64,000 nt of DNA from Candidatus Krumholzibacteriota bacterium (GTDB taxonomy: Bacteria; Krumholzibacteriota; Krumholzibacteriia; Krumholzibacteriales; Krumholzibacteriaceae), in the NCBI GenBank assembly GCA_016933255.1, contig JAFGBF010000022.1, positions 62,001 to 126,000 of the forward strand, read 5' to 3'. The stretch's first letter is position 1, and the number at the start of each line of letters is the position of its first letter. Positions 51,850-62,130 of this stretch are shown piece after piece. The notes under the pieces are model-generated. The model did no database searches and was not told where the DNA came from. It worked only from the letters and a program-made list of their open reading frames with translations. The position numbers and the translations under genes were made by a program.

Positions 51850-52473
51850 CTATATCAGTGAGTCGATCCATTTCCATACGTCGTCCTTGCCTTCACCGGT
51901 CTTTGCGGACGTGAAGATGACAGGGATATCAGGATCATCACCACTTTTAGTCCTTTTTCCGAATTCTCCCACGGTGAAACCGTCGAAATAGCCTCGATAC
52001 CTGCCGATCGCCTTATCTCTCTCATTTCGGCCAATCTTGTCTGACTTAGTAAATACCGTGACAAAATCTCTCTCTGCGTCAACGAGCCTCTGTATCATCT
52101 TGAGGTCGTCTTTTGTCGGCGGATGTCTTGAATCGACAAGCTGGATGACTCCCCTGAGATTCTCCCTTCCTTCAATATAAGTAAAGAGCACTTTCTGCCA
52201 TCCTCCACGCATCTCTTTCGAGACTTTTGCGTATCCGTATCCCGGAAGATCGACCAGAAACAATTTTTCATTGAGGAGAAAAAAATTTATCGTCCTCGTC
52301 TTTCCAGGTTCCTTGCTTACTCTGGCGATATTCTTTCTTCCAAGGAGTCTGTTCAGGAGTGACGATTTTCCGACATTCGATCTGCCGGAAACAGCGATCT
52401 CCGGCAAGGGCCTGTTGGGAAACCTTGACGGATCCAGCTCGGTACAGACAAGATTTAGGTCGCGTATCTTCAA
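51850..52473 (-). CDS. engB: Ribosome biogenesis GTPase EngB (YsxC/YihA)
   Basis: 207 residues. G1 SGRSNVGKSSLLN, G3 DLPGYGYAKV, G4 FTKSDK, G5-like TSAKTGEG. Needed for 50S subunit maturation. The protein starts at TTG 52473 by homology (MKIRDLNLV), with no visible ribosome binding site; 16 bases after lon, so coupling to lon translation is likely. Confidence 0.93.
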   Translation of the reverse strand: MKIRDLNLVCTELDPSRFPNRPLPEIAVSGRSNVGKSSLLNRLLGRKNIARVSKEPGKTRTINFFLLNEKLFLVDLPGYGYAKVSKEMRGGWQKVLFTYIEGRENLRGVIQLVDSRHPPTKDDLKMIQRLVDAERDFVTVFTKSDKIGRNERDKAIGRYRGYFDGFTVGEFGKRTKSGDDPDIPVIFTSAKTGEGKDDVWKWIDSLI

Positions 52474-52489
52474 TGGATGGCTTTTCTTT

Positions 52490-54901
52490 TTAATTCGTCG
52501 AATCAGAAAGATCCGTACCGAAGAATCCGCCTATACTCCGCCGGTGCTTGACGCCCCAATCAAGTTTTCTTGTAAGAGCAAGATTCAGGACCTGATCCAT
52601 CGATTCAACAGTAATGATCTTCATCTTCTTTTTTACTTCTTCAGGGAGTTCCTTGATATTCTTTTCGTTCTCCTTCGGAAGCAGCAGCGTCTTGACTCCG
52701 GCGCGAAGAGCGGCGACAGATTTTTCGTTTATCCCTCCTATCGGAAGGACCTTTCCCCTCAGAGTCAACTCCCCTGTCATCGCGATTTCTCTTTTCACCG
52801 GGATATCAAACAAGGCAGATACAAGAGCTGTCGCCATAACGACTCCAGCACTGGGCCCATCCTTCGGTATCGCTCCTTCGGGAACATGGATATGTATATC
52901 GATCGTCGAAAAGAAATCGTTTCCAAGATTGAGTATCTGCGCCTTCGTCCGTGTATAGCTAAGGGCGATCTTCGCGGATTCCTGCATTACATCGCCAAGC
53001 TGGCCTGTAAGCGTAAGCTCGCCTTTGCCGGGCATGAGAGTGACTTCTACATTCAGGATCTCGCCTCCGGCTTCCGTCCACGCAAGGCCGGTCGCAATAC
53101 CTACTGTGGCTTTTTTCTCTATTTCGCTTTCACTGAATTTGGGAATACCGAGATACTGTTCGACATTCTTCTTTGTCATTCGTATCTTTCCGGCATTTTC
53201 ATCCATAGCCAGTTTTTTCGCCACTTTTCGGCATATTGAAGCGAGTTCGCGTTCGAGGCTTCTGACCCCGGATTCTCTGGTATATTTCTGAATGATCTCT
53301 TTTAAAGTCGCTTCCGATATCTTGAGCTGATCGGGCTTTATTCCGTGCACCTTGATCTGCTTTGGAAGAAGGAATTTCTGTGCGATCTTGATCTTCTCGT
53401 GCAGCAGATACCCCGGGAGCCTTATTATCTCCATCCTGTCATGCAGCGCCGGAGGAATCGAGTATATTACATTGGCAGTCGTTATGAACATCACTTCGCT
53501 TACGTCAAACTCGACTTCGAGGTAATTGTCGCTGAAACTGCTGTTCTGTTCCGGATCGAGGACTTCGAGAAGAGCTGATGACGGATCGCCTCGGAAGTCT
53601 GAGCTTAACTTGTCTATCTCATCAAGTAGAAAAACAGGATTCTTCGTCCCCGCTTTTCTCAACCCCTGGATTATACGCCCCGGCATAGAACCTATATACG
53701 TCCTCCTGTGCCCCCTGATCTCCGCTTCATCCCTCGTTCCTCCGAGTGAAACGCGAACGAACTTCCTTCCTATCGCATCGGCGATAGATTTTCCGAGAGA
53801 TGTCTTGCCGACGCCGGGAGGGCCGACAAAACAGAGGATCGGGCCTTTAAGGTTATTTACCAGTTTCAGCACTGAGAGAAATTCGAGGATCCTCTCCTTC
53901 ACCTTGACCAGTCCGTAATGATCGGCGTCGAGTTTCTTCTTTACCTCTTCGATATCAAGATTATCTTTTGTCCTCGCCTGCCAGGGAAGAGCAGTCATCC
54001 AGTCCAGGTAGTTTCTTACAACAGTGGCTTCGGGCGTCATCGGAGACATCATATTGAGCCTTTCGAGCTCTTTGAAGGCTATCTTCCTGGCATCCTTGCT
54101 CAGCCTGGCCTTTTTTATATTCCGCTTGATCTCCTTGAACTGGGCCATTTCATCACCGTGGCCGAGTTCATCCCGGATCGCTCTCATCTTTTCGTGAAGA
54201 AAGAGTTCTTTCTGGCTTTTATGGACCTGATTCGACACCTTTTCATCAATATCCTTCTCAACCTTCAGTATCTCGATCTCTTCCGAAAGCGTCCTGCTGA
54301 GGATCATGAGGCTTTCTTCCAGATCTTCGAGTTCGAGGATCTGCTGTTTGATCTCGTTTCTGATGAGCATGTGGGCTGCAACTGTGTCTACAAGATTCGT
54401 CCTGTCATCGGTTCCCTGGATGGAAAGCAGCACCTCATTGGGTATCCTGTGATTCATCCGCACATAATCAGAAAAGAGAGTCTCTACCTTCCTAGTCAGG
54501 GCTTCCACTTTACGGGTCATCGGGGCCAGTTCTTCGAAAGGCTTGACTCTTCCGGCGAGAAAATTGTCTTTCTCGATATATTCCTGTACCTTGACCCTGT
54601 TGATACCTTCGAGCATCAGCTTTATCGTACCGTCCGGAAGCCTGAAGAAAAGGCCGATCCTGACGATGGTCCCGACAGTATAAAGATCTTGAGGGGAAGG
54701 ATCGTTTTCAGCTGGATTTTTCTGCGTTATTACGAGGAGTATTTTATCCGTTTCGATAGCTCTCTCAACGGCGTTGACGGAAGGCTGCCTCCCCACAAGG
54801 ATCGCCGTGGCCATCGAAGGGAAAATCACTACATCGCGAAGGGGTACGATCGGAATGACCTGATCCAATTCGTCTTCTATCCTGTCTTCAGTCTTAGTCA
54901 T
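52490..54901 (-). CDS. lon: ATP-dependent protease Lon
   Basis: 803 residues, standard bacterial LonA. N-terminal substrate domain (VIPIVPLRDVVIFPSMATAILVGR), Walker A CFVGPPGVGKTSLGKS, Walker B PVFLLDEIDKL, protease domain with PKDGPSAGVVMATALVSAL (catalytic Ser) and GGINEKSVAALRAG (catalytic Lys). TGGAG site before ATG 54901. Between clpX and engB. Confidence 0.97.
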   Translation of the reverse strand: MTKTEDRIEDELDQVIPIVPLRDVVIFPSMATAILVGRQPSVNAVERAIETDKILLVITQKNPAENDPSPQDLYTVGTIVRIGLFFRLPDGTIKLMLEGINRVKVQEYIEKDNFLAGRVKPFEELAPMTRKVEALTRKVETLFSDYVRMNHRIPNEVLLSIQGTDDRTNLVDTVAAHMLIRNEIKQQILELEDLEESLMILSRTLSEEIEILKVEKDIDEKVSNQVHKSQKELFLHEKMRAIRDELGHGDEMAQFKEIKRNIKKARLSKDARKIAFKELERLNMMSPMTPEATVVRNYLDWMTALPWQARTKDNLDIEEVKKKLDADHYGLVKVKERILEFLSVLKLVNNLKGPILCFVGPPGVGKTSLGKSIADAIGRKFVRVSLGGTRDEAEIRGHRRTYIGSMPGRIIQGLRKAGTKNPVFLLDEIDKLSSDFRGDPSSALLEVLDPEQNSSFSDNYLEVEFDVSEVMFITTANVIYSIPPALHDRMEIIRLPGYLLHEKIKIAQKFLLPKQIKVHGIKPDQLKISEATLKEIIQKYTRESGVRSLERELASICRKVAKKLAMDENAGKIRMTKKNVEQYLGIPKFSESEIEKKATVGIATGLAWTEAGGEILNVEVTLMPGKGELTLTGQLGDVMQESAKIALSYTRTKAQILNLGNDFFSTIDIHIHVPEGAIPKDGPSAGVVMATALVSALFDIPVKREIAMTGELTLRGKVLPIGGINEKSVAALRAGVKTLLLPKENEKNIKELPEEVKKKMKIITVESMDQVLNLALTRKLDWGVKHRRSIGGFFGTDLSDSTN

Positions 54902-54949
54902 GATGCTCCATCTTGAGAGTTTGTTTACCTATTTACCGAAAGTCCTGCC

Positions 54950-56200
54950 TCAGGCTCTCTTCTTGTTTTCTTTCTCAAGAAACAGTTCAGGTTCTTTCTT
55001 GTCAACAATAGTTTCCTCGGTAACAAGGATCCTTTGTACATCCGGACGAGAAGGAACATCATACATGATTTGAAGCATAGTCTCTTCAAGGATGGATCTT
55101 AGCCCTCTGGCGCCGGTCTTCCTTTTCATCGCGAGACCAGCGATCGCCTTAAGCGAACCAGGAGTGAATTCGAGCTCTACATCTTCCATCGCAAAAAGTT
55201 TCTTGTATTGCTTAAGAAGCGAACTTTTGGGTTTTATCAATATATCTATAAGCGCCTGCTCATCGAGATCCTGAAGAGTGGCCACTATAGGCATCCTGCC
55301 GACCAGTTCCGGAATAAGCCCGTACTTGACCAGATCTTCGGGCTGTATCTGCCTCATGATCTCATTGAACTCCTTACGGTAACCCGGTCCCTTATCGGTC
55401 TCGAAACCAACGACCTTGCGTCCGATCCTGCGTTCGATGATCTCTTCCAGCCCCTGAAAGGCCCCTCCGCAGATAAAGAGGATATTTCTGGTGTCTACTT
55501 CAATGAATTTCTGCTGCGGATGTTTGCGCCCGCCCTGAGGAGGAACATTTGCGACTGTTCCTTCAAGGATCTTTAAAAGCGCCTGCTGGACTCCTTCTCC
55601 CGATACATCCCTTGTTATCGAAGGGTTCTCGCTCTTGCGCGCGATCTTGTCTATCTCGTCTATATAGATTATTCCTCTTTCAGTAGCGGCAAGATTATAT
55701 TCAGTCTTCTGAAGGAGCCTTACGAGGATATTCTCGACATCCTCACCGACGTAACCTGCCTCAGTAAGACTGGTAGCATCGGCGATCGCGAAAGGGACCT
55801 TCAGAAACCGCGCCAGCGTCTGGGCCAAAAGGGTCTTTCCAACGCCGGTCGGCCCTGCAAGAAGGATATTGCTTTTTTCAAGCTCAATATCGTCCGTGCC
55901 TCTTTCGTGGCGGATCCTCTTGTAATGATTATAGACGGCGACTGCAAGGCTTATCTTTGCCTGACTCTGTCCGATCACGTATTGATCGAGGTTTTCTCTG
56001 ATCTCTTCAGGTTTTGGAAAATGTTCTTCATCATAAAGGACGGCCCCGGACATCTCGTCCTCGAGAATATCATTGCATAGTCTTATACATTCGTTACAAA
56101 TATATACCGACGGCCCGGATACAAGCTTGGCCACCTCATCCTGTCCTCTTCCGCAGAACGAACATTTTATTGCTCTTGGAGTCTGGGTCTTCTTTTTCAT
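54950..56200 (-). CDS. clpX: ClpX, ATPase subunit of ClpXP protease
   Basis: 416 residues. Zinc domain [10 protein letters not shown]...CNECIRLC, Walker [16 protein letters not shown], pore-region [11 protein letters not shown], Walker [11 protein letters not shown], sensor-2 [12 protein letters not shown]. The ClpP-docking loop reads VVGFE where IGF is usual. Follows clpP by 81 bases. Confidence 0.97.
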   Translation of the reverse strand: MKKKTQTPRAIKCSFCGRGQDEVAKLVSGPSVYICNECIRLCNDILEDEMSGAVLYDEEHFPKPEEIRENLDQYVIGQSQAKISLAVAVYNHYKRIRHERGTDDIELEKSNILLAGPTGVGKTLLAQTLARFLKVPFAIADATSLTEAGYVGEDVENILVRLLQKTEYNLAATERGIIYIDEIDKIARKSENPSITRDVSGEGVQQALLKILEGTVANVPPQGGRKHPQQKFIEVDTRNILFICGGAFQGLEEIIERRIGRKVVGFETDKGPGYRKEFNEIMRQIQPEDLVKYGLIPELVGRMPIVATLQDLDEQALIDILIKPKSSLLKQYKKLFAMEDVELEFTPGSLKAIAGLAMKRKTGARGLRSILEETMLQIMYDVPSRPDVQRILVTEETIVDKKEPELFLEKENKKRA

Positions 56201-56281
56201 TTTGTCCTCAACATTCCTTACTGTATATCTATTCCTCTATAAGTAATATACAACATACGTTGAGATTTGTTCATAAATTTT

Positions 56282-56896
56282 CTACTTTTTTGCGCTTTTC
56301 GGAACAAGCACATTATCGACCAGCCCGTATTCGAGAGCTTCATCTGCCGACATGAAATAATCGCGGTCGGTATCCTTTGCTACCTTCTTAATAGGCTGAC
56401 CGGTATGATGAGCTATGATCCCGTTAAGTTTATCCTTTAATTTCAGGATCTCCCTCGTGTAGATCTCGATCGTGCTTGCCTGCCCTTCAGAACCTCCCGA
56501 AGGCTGGTGTATCATGACCCTGGCATGCGGAAGCATCGACCTTTTTCCCTTGTTCCCGGCGCAAAGAAGCACGGCTCCCATACTGGCCGCCTGTCCCATG
56601 CATATCGTAGCGATATCGCATGAGATATACTGCATCGTGTCGTATATGGCGAGCCCCGAAGAAACGACGCCTCCCGGACTGTTGATATAGACGAATATAT
56701 CCCTTTCCGGATCCTCAGCCTCAAGAAACAGGAGCTGCGCGATGATCGCATTCGCCATATTATCCTCGACCTGCGTACCGATGAATATGATCCTGTCTTT
56801 CAGCAGGCGTGAGTATATATCGTATGTACGCTCTTCCCTGCCCCGCGTCTCTATGACATAAGGTATCGGTATGTTCTTGATCTTTTTATCAGTCAT
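56282..56896 (-). CDS. clpP: ClpP, proteolytic subunit
   Basis: 204 residues. [42 protein letters not shown] (catalytic Ser), [14 protein letters not shown] (catalytic His), [19 protein letters not shown] (Asp). Between tig and clpX, the common bacterial order. GAAGGAGAG site. Confidence 0.97.
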   Translation of the reverse strand: MTDKKIKNIPIPYVIETRGREERTYDIYSRLLKDRIIFIGTQVEDNMANAIIAQLLFLEAEDPERDIFVYINSPGGVVSSGLAIYDTMQYISCDIATICMGQAASMGAVLLCAGNKGKRSMLPHARVMIHQPSGGSEGQASTIEIYTREILKLKDKLNGIIAHHTGQPIKKVAKDTDRDYFMSADEALEYGLVDNVLVPKSAKK

Positions 56897-56931
56897 TCCT
56901 AACTCTCCTTCTCGACTGTTAATCGGCCGGG

Positions 56932-58230
56932 CTAATTCTTTTCGAGCAGAACTTCGAAGATCTTTCTCTCCCTCAGACGGCTGTGCAGATTGTTATAGTT
57001 CTCACTCCCCTCCGGTATGACTTTCTTCACCTCATCAAGGGGCCTTCCGCCTTCATCGGCAAGCCTTTCGATCTCTTTATCCATATCTTCTTTTGCGATC
57101 TCTATCTTCTCAAGAGCCCCGATGTGGCCCATCAGGAAATATCTCTTGATATTTCTCCGCGCGAGCTTTCCGAAGAATTCTTCGATCTCTTTCTTCTTTT
57201 TCTCATCCTCTTCCGGAGGAATCCCACTCATTGCCCTTCTCCGTTCGTCCTCCTTCTCGAGCTCTTTTCTGAAACGCTCGATCATGCTCCCCGGAACGTC
57301 GAAGGGATTCTTTTCTATGATCTTATCTATGACTTCTTCTTCCACTTTTCTTTGCGCCTCGCGCTCCTTCTCTTCAAGCAGCCTGCCCCTGATATCATTT
57401 TTCAGAGCATCTACAGTATCAAACTTCTCGTCTATCTTTGCGGCAAACTGATCGTCGATCTCGGGAAGTATCTTCTCCTTGACCTCTTTGACCGTAAACT
57501 GATAAGTCACTTTCAGCCCGGCAAGCCTTTCAGGCTTGAAATCATCGGGATAGTCTATCTCGGCCTTTCCAGTCTCACCCGCATTTTTCCCGATTATCGC
57601 CTCTTCGAATTCCGGGAAAAGCTGGCCTTCACCGAGCTGAACGGGATAGTCCTTCACTTCTTTCCCGGTTTCCGGTTCACCATCGCTGCCTACCGAGACA
57701 TAATCGATCGTCACCATATCGTTGTTTTCAGCTTTGCGATCGACTGTCTCATACGAGACTTCGCGCTGCTGAAGATTATTCAGGACGCTCTCAAGCTCTT
57801 CATCCTTGACCTTGACCTTTTCAGGTTTAGAAGCAAGCCCCTTGTATTCCTTCAGCTCGATCCGGGGAGCAGTTTCAAGTTCGACAGTAAAATAAAGCGG
57901 CTGATCTTTCTCCGCCTTGACATCGCTGAAAACCGGCTCTCCTATCGGTTGGATCTTATTGCTGTCAAGGGCATGTCCATATGCCATCGGCAGCACGGTC
58001 TTCATCGCCTCATCGTGGATCTCCTGAGCGAATTGGGATTTCACCATGTCGACAGGAGCTTTCCCTTTCCGGAATCCCGGCAGGACCACATTTTTAATCA
58101 TCTTTTTCAGGATACGTTCTTTTTCGCCGATAAAGACCTCGGCAGGGACCTCGATATTCAGTACCTTTCTGCAATCGCTCTCCTCGGTGATATTTACGCT
58201 GATACCGATCTCTTCAAGATTATTTCCCAT
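56932..58230 (-). CDS. tig: Trigger factor
   Basis: 432 residues. Ribosome-binding N-domain with [20 protein letters not shown] (the signature GFRxGKxP loop), FKBP-like domain ([37 protein letters not shown]), helical C-domain rich in Lys and Glu. Ribosome-associated folding factor and prolyl isomerase. GAAAGGAA site. First of tig-clpP-clpX-lon-engB. Confidence 0.95.
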   Translation of the reverse strand: MGNNLEEIGISVNITEESDCRKVLNIEVPAEVFIGEKERILKKMIKNVVLPGFRKGKAPVDMVKSQFAQEIHDEAMKTVLPMAYGHALDSNKIQPIGEPVFSDVKAEKDQPLYFTVELETAPRIELKEYKGLASKPEKVKVKDEELESVLNNLQQREVSYETVDRKAENNDMVTIDYVSVGSDGEPETGKEVKDYPVQLGEGQLFPEFEEAIIGKNAGETGKAEIDYPDDFKPERLAGLKVTYQFTVKEVKEKILPEIDDQFAAKIDEKFDTVDALKNDIRGRLLEEKEREAQRKVEEEVIDKIIEKNPFDVPGSMIERFRKELEKEDERRRAMSGIPPEEDEKKKKEIEEFFGKLARRNIKRYFLMGHIGALEKIEIAKEDMDKEIERLADEGGRPLDEVKKVIPEGSENYNNLHSRLRERKIFEVLLEKN

Positions 58231-58284
58231 GATTCCTTTCCCTCAATAATAGTCAGTTTTTCTTTCAACCGGCAATTTTCCGAC

Positions 58285-58370
<86 letters not shown>

Positions 58371-58374
58371 CTAC

Positions 58375-58403
58375 CTTATAATATCTATCTTCTTTATTAC
58401 CAA
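58375..58403 (-). promoter_or_regulatory. Candidate promoter for tRNA-Leu
   Basis: Minus strand TTGGTA (58403-58398), 17-base spacer, TATAAG (58380-58375). The -10 ends only five bases from the mature 5' end, so transcription would start at or next to the first tRNA base. Confidence 0.45.
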
Positions 58404-58523
58404 CTGGTTTATAGTTCAGGCAAAGCAGCGCTCAGCACAAGCCAGCAAGTCACCGGTTAATCTAATAGGTAACAGCATATTTATCAATCTTTTTACAGCA
58501 ATTCTCCTGCCACCGGCGAGTGC

Positions 58524-59306
58524 CTATCTTCCGGTAAATTCAGCTTTTCGTTTCTCAAGGAAAGCTGCTGTCCCCTCCTTCATATCTTCCGTTCCGCATG
58601 TCATGGCAAAAAGGTTTGTCTCTATCCTGCAGCCCTCTTCGTAAGAGACCTCCGTGCCATGAAGAACAGCCTCCATATTCGCCTTTAAGGCGAAGACCGG
58701 TTTTTCAAGAAGAGCATCTGCCAGCGCTTTAACAGCTTCATCGAGCTCCTCATGAGGGACGACCTTGTTGACCAGGCCGAGAACGAGCGCTTCATCGGCT
58801 TTTAACACCCTGCCGGTAAGGATCAGCTCCATAGCGATCCCGCGGGGAATGAGCCTCGGGAGCCTTTGAGTACCTCCGAATCCGGGGATGGTGCCAAGAT
58901 TGACCTCAGGCTGCCCCAACCTTGCCTTCTCCGAAGCTATCCTCAAAGTACACGCCATCGCCAGCTCGCAACCTCCCCCGAGAGCAAAACCGCAGATCGA
59001 CGCAATTACCGGTTTTCCAAGGTTTTCTATCAAATTGCACAGTCTGTGTCCCCTGACGGAATATTCCTTTCCATCGAGCATGCCCTGCTTTGAAAGTTCA
59101 TTGAGGTCTGCTCCAGCGGCAAACGCTTTGTCTCCGGCCCCGCCAAAGATGACAACCGATATGGAATCATCTGATTTTATTTCCTCAAACGCTTCTGTTA
59201 ATTCCATAACTGTCTTGATACTCAACGCGTTAAGCTTATCCGGCCTGTTGATCATGATCCTCGCCAGAGAATCCTTCTTATCCATAGTTATACATTCAAA
59301 TCCCAT
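58524..59306 (-). CDS. Enoyl-CoA hydratase/isomerase (crotonase) family protein
   Basis: 260 residues. INRPDKLNALS, oxyanion-hole loops AFAAGADLNEL and ASICGFALGGGCELAMAC, and both catalytic Glu positions (GGGCELAM, GQPEVNLGTIPGFGGTQRLPR). Hydrates 2-enoyl-CoA, typically crotonyl-CoA; the product of the acyl-CoA dehydrogenase in this window is a possible substrate, though the genes are 55 kb apart. GAAAGGAGAG site. Single gene after tRNA-Leu on the same strand. Confidence 0.92.
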   Translation of the reverse strand: MGFECITMDKKDSLARIMINRPDKLNALSIKTVMELTEAFEEIKSDDSISVVIFGGAGDKAFAAGADLNELSKQGMLDGKEYSVRGHRLCNLIENLGKPVIASICGFALGGGCELAMACTLRIASEKARLGQPEVNLGTIPGFGGTQRLPRLIPRGIAMELILTGRVLKADEALVLGLVNKVVPHEELDEAVKALADALLEKPVFALKANMEAVLHGTEVSYEEGCRIETNLFAMTCGTEDMKEGTAAFLEKRKAEFTGR

Positions 59307-59416
59307 TTAACTCTCCTTTCTCGACTGAGTTATTAAAGATGGCATATACGTTGCTGTCAATATAAAACTACCGGAACGGTAAATCAGAGAATATCAGGAT
59401 CAGGGGACAAGGAAGA

Positions 59417-62128
59417 ATGAGGAGCGCAGCATCAAAATATCTGATTGTTACCGCGATAGTTACAATACTGTTCGCGGCGGCGGGCCCCTCTGCCGCAAGA
59501 AGCTTTGCAACCTCTGATACCGCCGCCGAGGTCGCCATCAGGCAGCAGATCATCAGTTTTCTTCAAACCGGCGGAAGAATCTCCGATCTTCCCCCCTCCC
59601 ATATTCTTCATCCACTGACAAAAGCACCTCTGACTGCGATTACATCCTATATCGTAATGAAAGAGGACTCTTCTATGATGGAGCGGTTTTTCCCCGTCAT
59701 AAGAAATATCTCTCTCGATAATTTCCGGGATGAAATGCTGACCAGACAAAAACTTATAAAGGGAAGCAATATTGAGACTGGAAAAGAAAGCATTGCTCTC
59801 TCTCCCTCTGTCAACAGTCTGGCAGCAATCGAGCTTCACGCCCTTTCTCTGATAGCATCCGGCGCGGGAAAATATGAAGAGGCTATCGAACTGCACCTGT
59901 GGGCAAAACAGCTCTCATCTCTTACAGAAAATACTTTCTTTGATTATTCCATGAATGCCTTTTTCCCTATTTCTACTTCCGGTAAATATATCATCGCCTT
60001 CACTCCTGAATTCCTGCTGCCGATGGTGAACGACCGGATCCTCGGGTCAAAGAGAAGAACCAACGTAGCAGACAGATTGATGTATAATATCGATTCAGGA
60101 CAGGGCATTCTCTGCGCAAGAGGAACGATGTGGAACGATCCCGAACTCAGGCCACTGGTATTCGATATGCTTTCCAATATCAACGATCTGTCTCAGGAAC
60201 GCCTCAAAGATTTCCATGAAAGATCTGAAAACAGAAATACCAGTATGTCACCTCAGACAGAAAACGACTGGACAAGGTTCTGGATGAAGCCGGGAAGGAC
60301 TTCGGCACTTTTTTCTGCTTCGACGACAGTCTCATCCCTTGCCAATCTTTCATCGATACTTCAACGTGAATCCGTTCTTAAGGAAAGTGCAGCAGAAGGA
60401 CTGTTTGAGGATATAAGGATCCTTCTTTCATCACTGGACGCTCAGCAGACCGACCTCGACGGACACATCTCGTCTATAGGACTCATCAACAGGATTATGG
60501 TAAAGATCGGAAACATATCATCAGTCCTTGAGTCCGGCGAGAGATTGTGGACGATCCTCGATGAGATCAAATGGAACAGTATTTCGCCAAGGACCAGGAA
60601 GCTTATAGCTGTGGCATGCACCGATTCGAAAGAAGAATTGATAGATGCAAAAGTCGTTCTTTCGTCATTGATGATGAAGTGCACGGGAATAGAAGGATCA
60701 GCAGATCTTCCGGAAAAGGCCGTCCGCATAGGAGATCCTCTTCCGATCGAAATCTCGATCAGGAGCACGCAGACACCGCTTGAGATAAGCAGATTGTACT
60801 TTCAGATATCCGGGAGCAGATGGATGCTCTCTGATGAGAACAACGCAAGTACGATAGGCAGGGACCCTGAGGAGAATAAATGGAAGAGATCACTGGTACT
60901 TCCGCCTTCATCACGGCCCGGCGTAATAACTCTCCCGATGTTTCTTGATTTTATGCACAATGGTAAAAGAACAGAGATACACATGGTCGAGAGCGTGACC
61001 CTTACCAGAAGGTATGACCTTGCTCTTGAATTTCCGAAAGGCCGCAGATTGTCCGATGACGAATCGGTACCTTTGAACATACTGATCCGGTATAAACCTG
61101 AACAGCGTCTTCAGGGCTCGGTCGACGGCGTCTTTCTTGAAAATATGACCTGCGCCCCTGAACTGCCTTCAAGGTTTATGATAGAACCGGAGACTGAGGT
61201 CACCACACTTCCTCTTGATCTGTCTCTCACAGGTGTACTTTCGCCCGGACGTTATCCCTTCGCCCTTTCTGTACAGCTTGACGGCCAGAGAATCGCGCTG
61301 TTCGAGGAAGAACTCCTCAAACCGATCGCGTGGCTGCATCTGGGCCCGGTGAAAAACAGCAGGTGGGCTCTAGAAGAAGCGGTAGAGCTGCAGGGTGATA
61401 TTTACTCCCCTTACATTTCCCCGGACGGCAGAACACTGCGCTGGACAAACGTCCCCCCCGGAGCTATAGATTCCCGTGGAGCCGTCCTGCCTGACCGGCT
61501 GTACGGCTCAGGTTCTGAAAGCGCCATGCTTCTGTATTCGGTCTTCGAACTGAAAACGATAAAAAAAGTCATATGGACGATAACCTCATCGAACATCACT
61601 TCTTTCTGGATCAATTCCGTAGAGATACTGTCTGGATCAAACAGCAGCACATCATATTCCGGAACGACGACACTGAAAAAAGGCCGTAATACAATACTCA
61701 TCTCATCTTTCTGGAACGATAGCCCTTCTCCCGTACTGCTCAGCCTCAGCGATGAAGCCGGCCTGCCTGTCCCCGAGCTGGAGAACAAGATATATAATAT
61801 CTCATCCGGACTGGCAGAAAGGAACTCAGGCAGGCCTGCAGAGACTTTGAATGCCAATGACACTCATCTAAGAAAGATCACTTTACAGCTTGAGTATCCC
61901 GGAGCGAAAGAAGTCTCTGTCATCTCCGATTTTAACAACTGGGCACCGGGGGCCACACCGATGAATCGCACCAGCAGCGGAAACTGGCAGACAGTCCTGG
62001 AGCTTCCCCGGGGAAGATACCACTACCTGTTCATTATCGACAAAAAACTCAAGATAACCGATCCTTCAAACGAAAACAGGGAACCGGACGGTTTCGGAGG
62101 AGACAACTCGATATTGATCGTAAAATAA
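59417..62128 (+). CDS. Large secreted protein with C-terminal glycogen-binding-like (AMPK-beta/CBM48) domain
   Basis: 903 residues with a signal peptide (YLIVTAIVTILFAAAGPSAARS). Residues 30-400 are mainly helical with no motif I recognise; 430-800 are mainly strand-rich and may be several Ig-like or jelly-roll domains. The last 85 residues match the AMPK-beta/CBM48 fold: KEVSVISDFNNWAPGATPM, GNWQTVLELPRGRYHYLFIID, TDPSNENREPDGFGGDNSILIV. Such domains bind alpha-glucans or mediate protein contacts. No glycoside hydrolase motif is evident, so the function is open. AAGGAAGA site before ATG 59417. It converges with feoB, three bases between stops. Confidence 0.7.
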   Translation: MRSAASKYLIVTAIVTILFAAAGPSAARSFATSDTAAEVAIRQQIISFLQTGGRISDLPPSHILHPLTKAPLTAITSYIVMKEDSSMMERFFPVIRNISLDNFRDEMLTRQKLIKGSNIETGKESIALSPSVNSLAAIELHALSLIASGAGKYEEAIELHLWAKQLSSLTENTFFDYSMNAFFPISTSGKYIIAFTPEFLLPMVNDRILGSKRRTNVADRLMYNIDSGQGILCARGTMWNDPELRPLVFDMLSNINDLSQERLKDFHERSENRNTSMSPQTENDWTRFWMKPGRTSALFSASTTVSSLANLSSILQRESVLKESAAEGLFEDIRILLSSLDAQQTDLDGHISSIGLINRIMVKIGNISSVLESGERLWTILDEIKWNSISPRTRKLIAVACTDSKEELIDAKVVLSSLMMKCTGIEGSADLPEKAVRIGDPLPIEISIRSTQTPLEISRLYFQISGSRWMLSDENNASTIGRDPEENKWKRSLVLPPSSRPGVITLPMFLDFMHNGKRTEIHMVESVTLTRRYDLALEFPKGRRLSDDESVPLNILIRYKPEQRLQGSVDGVFLENMTCAPELPSRFMIEPETEVTTLPLDLSLTGVLSPGRYPFALSVQLDGQRIALFEEELLKPIAWLHLGPVKNSRWALEEAVELQGDIYSPYISPDGRTLRWTNVPPGAIDSRGAVLPDRLYGSGSESAMLLYSVFELKTIKKVIWTITSSNITSFWINSVEILSGSNSSTSYSGTTTLKKGRNTILISSFWNDSPSPVLLSLSDEAGLPVPELENKIYNISSGLAERNSGRPAETLNANDTHLRKITLQLEYPGAKEVSVISDFNNWAPGATPMNRTSSGNWQTVLELPRGRYHYLFIIDKKLKITDPSNENREPDGFGGDNSILIVK

Positions 62129-62130
62129 GA

